This document shows positions 4,909-8,089 of a stretch of 8,089 nt of DNA, in pieces. Within the stretch, counting starts at the first letter, position 1. The number at the start of each line of letters is the position of its first letter. Source of the stretch: Oscillospiraceae bacterium (GTDB lineage Bacteria > Bacillota > Clostridia > Oscillospirales > Ruminococcaceae). The notes below the pieces were generated by a model. That model was not told the origin of the DNA, searched no databases, and saw nothing but the letters and a program-made list of their open reading frames with translations. A program made the translations under genes and the position numbers. The stretch is taken from positions 1 to 8,089 of the forward strand of contig JAEDOB010000088.1 in the NCBI GenBank assembly GCA_016302225.1, given 5' to 3'.

Positions 4909-6189
4909 ATGTTCGTAGATAAAGCTAAAATCAAAATCAAGGCAGGCGACGGCGGGGACGGCGCAGTTTCCTTCCACCGTGAGAAATACGTTGCTTCGGG
5001 CGGTCCCGACGGCGGCGACGGCGGCAGAGGCGGCGATGTGGTTTTCGTTGCAGATGATAACCTCTCCACGCTGCTGGATTTCAGATACAAAAGAAAATAT
5101 TTCGCCGAAAAGGGCGAAAACGGCGGCGCACGCAACTGCACAGGCAAAAATGCCCCCGACCTTATTGTAAAGGTTCCGAGGGGAACGGTTGTCAAGGACG
5201 CCGAAACAGGCAGGATCCTTGCGGATATTTCAAGCTCCGAGCCGAAAATCGTTGCAAGGGGCGGCAAGGGCGGCAAGGGAAATGCCCGCTTTGCCACACC
5301 TACAAGGCAGATACCCAAATTCGCAAAGCCCGGTTTCCCGGGACAGGAGTTTGAGGTAACTCTTGAGCTGAAGCTGCTTGCCGATGTGGGTCTTGTGGGA
5401 TTTCCGAACGTTGGAAAGTCAACGCTTATTTCCGTTGTTTCCGCCGCAAAGCCTAAGATAGCAAACTATCATTTCACCACTCTGACACCCGTGCTGGGCG
5501 TTGTTTCGGGGGCTGAGGGGAAATCCTTCGTTATGGCGGATATTCCGGGGCTTATTGAGGGTGCGTCCGATGGTGTCGGTTTGGGACATGAGTTTCTGCG
5601 TCATGTTGACAGATGCCGTCTTATTGTCCATGTGGTGGACGTTTCGGGTATTGAGGGACGTGACCCTGCGGAGGATTTCGAGATAATCAACCGTGAGCTG
5701 GCAAATTTCAACGAGGATCTGGCGGAGCGTCCCCAGATAGTTGCGGCGAACAAGTGCGATATTGCCGATGATGAGCAGAAGGCTAAGTTCAGAAGCTATA
5801 TTGAGGAGAAGGGTCTGCCGTATTTTGAAATTTCCGCTGCTGCCGCTATGGGCACAAAGGAGCTTATCAACGCAATTACCGCAGAGCTGGACAAGCTGCC
5901 TCCCATCAAGGAATACGAGGCTCAGCCCCTTACTCAGGCGGAAATGGACGAAATGGCGGGTACCGACCGCAGATTTGAGATAACCCGTGAGGACGACGGA
6001 GTGTTCTATGTGGAGGCGCCTTGGCTGGAAAGCATTATGCGTACCGTAAATATGGAGGACTACTCTTCAATGCAGTATTTCCAGAGGGTGCTCCGTAATT
6101 CCGGAATTATCGACAAGCTGGAAGAGATGGGCATCAAAGAGGGAGATACGGTCAATATTTTCGGATTTGAATTTGACTTTGTTTTCTGA
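4909..6189 (+). CDS. obgE: GTPase Obg/CgtA
   Basis: This is a 426-residue essential GTPase that takes part in late 50S subunit assembly and links growth to the (p)ppGpp stress response. The glycine-rich Obg fold is at about 1-158 (GDGGDGAVSFHREKYV, GGKGGKGNARFATPT). The G domain has all its motifs: G1 GFPNVGKST (164-172), G2 FTTLTP (189-194), G3 DIPG (211-214), G4 NKCD (281-284) and G5 SAA from 309. A C-terminal OCT domain covers about 345-426 and ends FEFDFVF. The start at 4909 is the family start and has GAGG at 4900-4903; an in-frame ATG at 4840 lies inside the terminator loop and is rejected. In Bacillus the order is rplU-ysxB-rpmA-spo0B-obg; spo0B is missing here. The next gene begins 22 bases later. 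Confidence 0.98.
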   Translation: MFVDKAKIKIKAGDGGDGAVSFHREKYVASGGPDGGDGGRGGDVVFVADDNLSTLLDFRYKRKYFAEKGENGGARNCTGKNAPDLIVKVPRGTVVKDAETGRILADISSSEPKIVARGGKGGKGNARFATPTRQIPKFAKPGFPGQEFEVTLELKLLADVGLVGFPNVGKSTLISVVSAAKPKIANYHFTTLTPVLGVVSGAEGKSFVMADIPGLIEGASDGVGLGHEFLRHVDRCRLIVHVVDVSGIEGRDPAEDFEIINRELANFNEDLAERPQIVAANKCDIADDEQKAKFRSYIEEKGLPYFEISAAAAMGTKELINAITAELDKLPPIKEYEAQPLTQAEMDEMAGTDRRFEITREDDGVFYVEAPWLESIMRTVNMEDYSSMQYFQRVLRNSGIIDKLEEMGIKEGDTVNIFGFEFDFVF

Positions 6190-6211
6190 TTTTTTTTCGG
6201 GGTGCATTTAT

Positions 6212-6709
6212 ATGTATATTGAACTCAGGGATTGGTCATCGGGCTACTCAGCCGATTTTGCGAGAGTGGCTAACAATATTAATATTGCCCGCTATCAGCG
6301 AGATCTGTTCCCGCACCCCTGTTCGCAGGTCAGCGCAGAGAGATATATCAGGGTGTGCAGCGACAGTGATGATATTTGCTCCAAGGCGATATTTGCGGAC
6401 AACAGCTTTGTGGGCTTTGTGGGTGCTTCAAGAAAAGATGATGTTTCCCAAAAAAGTGCGGAGCTTTGCTACTGGCTTGACGAAAAATACTGGGGCATGG
6501 GCATAATGACGGGCGCAGTCAAGCTGTTTACCGATTATTATTTTGCAAATCACGACGTTGTGAGATTATACGCTGTGACCTTTTCGGACAATATCGGCTC
6601 CTGCCGTGTGCTTGAAAAGGCGGGCTATGAGCTTGAAGGTGTTATGAAAAAATCGGCGTATAAGCTGGGAGAATATCACGACTGCTCCATTTATGCGGCG
6701 GTTAGATAG
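6212..6709 (+). CDS. GNAT acetyltransferase, RimJ/RimL-like
   Basis: This is a 165-residue cytoplasmic enzyme expected to move an acetyl group from acetyl-CoA to an amine. The acetyl-CoA phosphate loop is seen as YWLDEKYWGMGIMTGAV (87-103), a YWGxGI-type variant of the RxxGxG/A motif. The second conserved block is RLYAVTFSDNIGSCRVLEKAG (118-138), followed by YELEGVMKKSAYKLGEYHDCSIYA, all typical of the RimJ/RimL (Acetyltransf_3) branch. That branch includes the enzymes that modify the N-termini of ribosomal proteins S5 and L7/L12, but also many with small-molecule substrates. GGGGTG at 6199-6204 is the ribosome binding site, 7 bases ahead of the start; an in-frame start at 6167 would overlap obgE without such a site. 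Position in a ribosome-assembly run hints at a ribosomal substrate; this is inference. Confidence 0.88.
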   Translation: MYIELRDWSSGYSADFARVANNINIARYQRDLFPHPCSQVSAERYIRVCSDSDDICSKAIFADNSFVGFVGASRKDDVSQKSAELCYWLDEKYWGMGIMTGAVKLFTDYYFANHDVVRLYAVTFSDNIGSCRVLEKAGYELEGVMKKSAYKLGEYHDCSIYAAVR

Positions 6710-6718
6710 AAAACAATG

Positions 6719-6736
6719 TGTCCCGTTTATGGGACA
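6719..6736 (+). other. Small hairpin between the acetyltransferase and mrnC
   Basis: TGTCCC (6719-6724) and GGGACA (6731-6736) form a perfect 6-bp stem with a 6-base loop, 9 bases after the acetyltransferase stop. No T-tract follows, so it is unlikely to be an intrinsic terminator. It may protect or help process the transcript, or mean nothing. Confidence 0.35.
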
Positions 6737-6756
6737 GATAATTTCCCGAAAAACAG

Positions 6757-6761
6757 AAAGG
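6757..6761 (+). promoter_or_regulatory. Ribosome binding site supporting the TTG start of mrnC
   Basis: AAAGG lies 10 bases before the TTG at 6772. The next in-frame ATG, at 6799, has no purine-rich site in front of it and would remove residues just ahead of the conserved YSPLTLAFLGD stretch. The TTG is therefore the better start. Confidence 0.65.
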
Positions 6762-6771
6762 ACGATAGCTT

Positions 6772-7176
6772 TTGGCAAACCTTGACAGACATTCGGTCAT
6801 GCAGTACAGCCCCTTGACGCTGGCTTTTCTGGGGGACGCCGTTTACGAGCAGCTGGTAAGAGAACGGCTGGTGCTGACGGCGAATATGCCCGTGAACAAG
6901 CTCCATAAGCTGGCGGTGGAGCGGGTGAGGGCCTCCTATCAGTCGGCGGGATTTTCCGCTGTGGAAAGCGTTCTTACCGAGGACGAGCTGGCGGTGTTCA
7001 AGCGGGGCAGAAATGCGGGGGGACATACTCCGCCGAAAAGCTCCGATGCGGTGGAATACCGCCGTGCTACGGGTGTCGAGTGCCTTTTCGGCTATCTCCA
7101 TCTGCTGGGAGATAAAAACAGGATAGACGAGCTTTTTGAAATTATCTGGAACAGTGGGGAGGATAATGATGATTGA
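6772..7176 (+). CDS. mrnC: Mini-ribonuclease III
   Basis: This is a 134-residue RNase III-type catalytic domain without the double-stranded RNA-binding domain. In Bacillus subtilis the enzyme trims both ends of 23S rRNA in the late 50S particle. The signature LAFLGDAVYEQLVRERL carries the catalytic Asp (D22). Further family blocks are FKRGRNAGGHTPPKSS (76-91) and EYRRATGVECLFGYLHLLG (95-113), where E103 is the likely second metal ligand. The full RNase III pattern ahead of the Asp (ERLEFLGD) is replaced by SPLTLAFLGD, as is normal for Mini-III. Translation probably starts at TTG, which may keep expression low. In many Firmicutes mrnC follows cysS; here it is in the obgE run, and its end overlaps the next gene by 8 bases, suggesting coupled translation. 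Confidence 0.95.
   Translation: MANLDRHSVMQYSPLTLAFLGDAVYEQLVRERLVLTANMPVNKLHKLAVERVRASYQSAGFSAVESVLTEDELAVFKRGRNAGGHTPPKSSDAVEYRRATGVECLFGYLHLLGDKNRIDELFEIIWNSGEDNDD
7158..7162 (+). promoter_or_regulatory. Ribosome binding site that decides the MBL-fold start
   Basis: GGAGG, inside the last codons of mrnC, is 3 bases from the ATG at 7166 and 6 bases from the ATG at 7169. The second spacing is nearer the optimum, so 7169 is taken; the difference is one residue. Confidence 0.6.
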
Positions 7177-7807
7177 CAGAGGATTTCTCAATATTTGCAC
7201 CTGCGATATGGTCAACTGCTATGTTATCAGGGGCGAAAACGGCGATATGCTTATTGATACGGGCATGGAAAAGTACAGGGATTACATAGAATCGTGGCTT
7301 ACCCATTACAATATCAAGCTGATACTGCTGACGCACGGTCATTACGACCACAGCTCCAATGTGAAGTATTTTTCCGAGATTTACGACGCTCCCGTTATAA
7401 TCAGCAGGTACGACTGCAATCTTGTTTTGGACAATATGAGCCGTTCCTGCTATTATCTGAATCCTATCGGAAAGGTAATGGATATGGTTCTGGAAAAAAC
7501 AGAGCACTGCGCCGAGCTTCCCCCGAGGGATAAGATAATTTTTTCCGAGGAGGACGCTGCGGACGAAGCCGTTGCAAGGCTGGGCATAGAAGGCGACATT
7601 ATCTCGCTGGACGGTCACACAAGAGGCTCCATAGGCTTTGTGCACGGCACCGACCTTTACTGCGGAGATGCTGCGGCGAATATCAGGGGACGTCTGCTGA
7701 CTATCCCCGTATGCGAAAGCCCCAAGGCGGCAAAGCGTTCATTCAGGCGAATTTTCGACCTTGTTCCGAGGAGGATCCTCTGCGGACACGGCGATGTATA
7801 TCAATAA
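7169..7807 (+). CDS. Metallo-beta-lactamase-fold hydrolase, glyoxalase II-like
   Basis: This is a 212-residue, probably cytoplasmic, dinuclear-metal hydrolase. All five metal-binding motifs of the fold are present: the T-H56-G-H58-Y-D60-H61 cluster, H150 in LDGHTRGSIG, D167 in LYCGDAA and H207 in CGHGDVY. The first strand pair carries NCYVI and LIDTGME. The size and the GHTRGSIG motif point to the glyoxalase II-like group, whose members hydrolyse thioesters or other small esters. There is no beta-CASP insert, so this is not an RNase J or CPSF-type nuclease. The substrate cannot be told from sequence. The stretch at about 85-125 (SRSCYYLNPIGKVMDMV) is less conserved and may form a lid. Its start overlaps the end of mrnC by 8 bases, which implies coupled translation, and yebC follows 20 bases later. 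Confidence 0.9.
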   Translation: MIDRGFLNICTCDMVNCYVIRGENGDMLIDTGMEKYRDYIESWLTHYNIKLILLTHGHYDHSSNVKYFSEIYDAPVIISRYDCNLVLDNMSRSCYYLNPIGKVMDMVLEKTEHCAELPPRDKIIFSEEDAADEAVARLGIEGDIISLDGHTRGSIGFVHGTDLYCGDAAANIRGRLLTIPVCESPKAAKRSFRRIFDLVPRRILCGHGDVYQ

Positions 7808-7827
7808 AATTTAAGGAGAGATTTTAA

Positions 7828-8089
7828 ATGTCGGGACATTCCAAATGGAACAACATTAAGAGAAAAAAGGAAGCAACAGACGGCGCAAAGGCTAAGGTTT
7901 TCACCAAGATCGGCAGAGAGATAGCTGTCTGCGTAAAGGAAGGCGGCGGCGACCCCAACAACAACAGCAAGCTGCGTGACCTTATTGCAAAGGCAAAGTC
8001 CAACAACGTTCCCAACGACAACATTGACAGAATCATCAAGAAGGCAATGGGCGACGGCGACAAGACCAACTACGAGTCCAACGTTTACG
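7828..8089 (+). CDS. YebC/PmpR-family protein, cut by the window end
   Basis: The first 87 codons are visible; full-length members are about 240 residues. The start MSGHSKWNNIKRKKEATDG, followed by KAKVFTKIGREI and the block LRDLIAKAKSNNVPNDNIDR, is diagnostic of the family. AAGGAG at 7813-7818, 9 bases ahead, is an excellent ribosome binding site. YebC proteins were long labelled transcriptional regulators (PmpR); more recent work on YebC and mitochondrial TACO1 supports a role in helping ribosomes through difficult stretches such as polyproline. That view fits this ribosome-centred gene run. Which subgroup it belongs to cannot be decided from the N-terminus alone. Confidence 0.95.
   Translation, partial: MSGHSKWNNIKRKKEATDGAKAKVFTKIGREIAVCVKEGGGDPNNNSKLRDLIAKAKSNNVPNDNIDRIIKKAMGDGDKTNYESNVY

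Noticed and set aside
5251..5283. GGCGGCAAG-like tandem repeats in obgE
   Set aside because: They encode the conserved glycine-rich loops of the Obg fold and are not a DNA repeat element.
6167..6211. Extended acetyltransferase start overlapping obgE
   Set aside because: The extra 15 residues are translated from the obgE end in another frame; GGGGTG directly supports 6212.
6719..6736. Hairpin after the acetyltransferase as an intrinsic terminator
   Set aside because: The stem is only 6 bp and is followed by GATAATTTCCC rather than a run of T.
1..8089. CRISPR arrays, insertion sequences, prophage genes, tRNA or rRNA genes
   Set aside because: I saw no regularly spaced repeats, transposase or integrase motifs, terminal inverted repeats or tRNA-like cloverleaf sequences on either strand.

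Overview
The window looks like a chromosomal segment from a low-to-mid GC Gram-positive anaerobe of the class Clostridia. The best guess is the Ruminococcus/Oscillospiraceae group; this is inferred from protein style, not from a marker comparison. Supporting signs are strong GGAGG-type ribosome binding sites, near-consensus TTGACA/TATAAT promoters, an L27 protein with the Firmicutes-type cleavable N-terminus and its protease Prp, a rubrerythrin next to a PerR-type regulator, and a Mini-ribonuclease III. All genes but one are complete at the 3' end; the first gene is cut at its 5' end by the window start and the last gene is cut by the window end.

Region 1 (1-2554, + strand) is a surface-associated pair. 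It holds the C-terminal part of an unrecognised acidic protein, followed 21 bases later by a YfbK-like lipoprotein with a von Willebrand factor A domain and an intact metal site. Genes of this sort are often found downstream of an ECF sigma factor and anti-sigma factor, but those would lie outside the window.

Region 2 (2571-3644, - strand) is a two-gene peroxide-defence operon, perR then rubrerythrin. It has a perfect-consensus promoter (TTGACA, 17 bp, TATAAT), two palindromes overlapping the promoter and the early transcript that are candidate operators, a stop codon that overlaps the next gene's Shine-Dalgarno, and a hairpin plus T-tract terminator. PerR is short at its N-terminus but keeps every regulatory-metal and structural-zinc residue.

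Region 3 (3746-8089, + strand) is a long gene run on the theme of large ribosomal subunit production: promoter, structured L21 leader, rplU, prp, rpmA, an internal terminator, obgE, a RimJ/RimL-like acetyltransferase, mrnC (23S rRNA maturation), a metallo-beta-lactamase-fold hydrolase overlapping mrnC, and the start of a YebC-family gene. The spo0B gene that sits before obg in Bacillus is absent.

Most of the window is ordinary core genome. The points most worth a second look are the mutually exclusive pairings in the L21 leader, the operator candidates of perR, the two unassigned enzymes embedded in the ribosome-biogenesis run, and the unrecognised partner of the VWA lipoprotein. I found no CRISPR array, mobile element, tRNA or rRNA, and nothing I can defend as a wholly new system.
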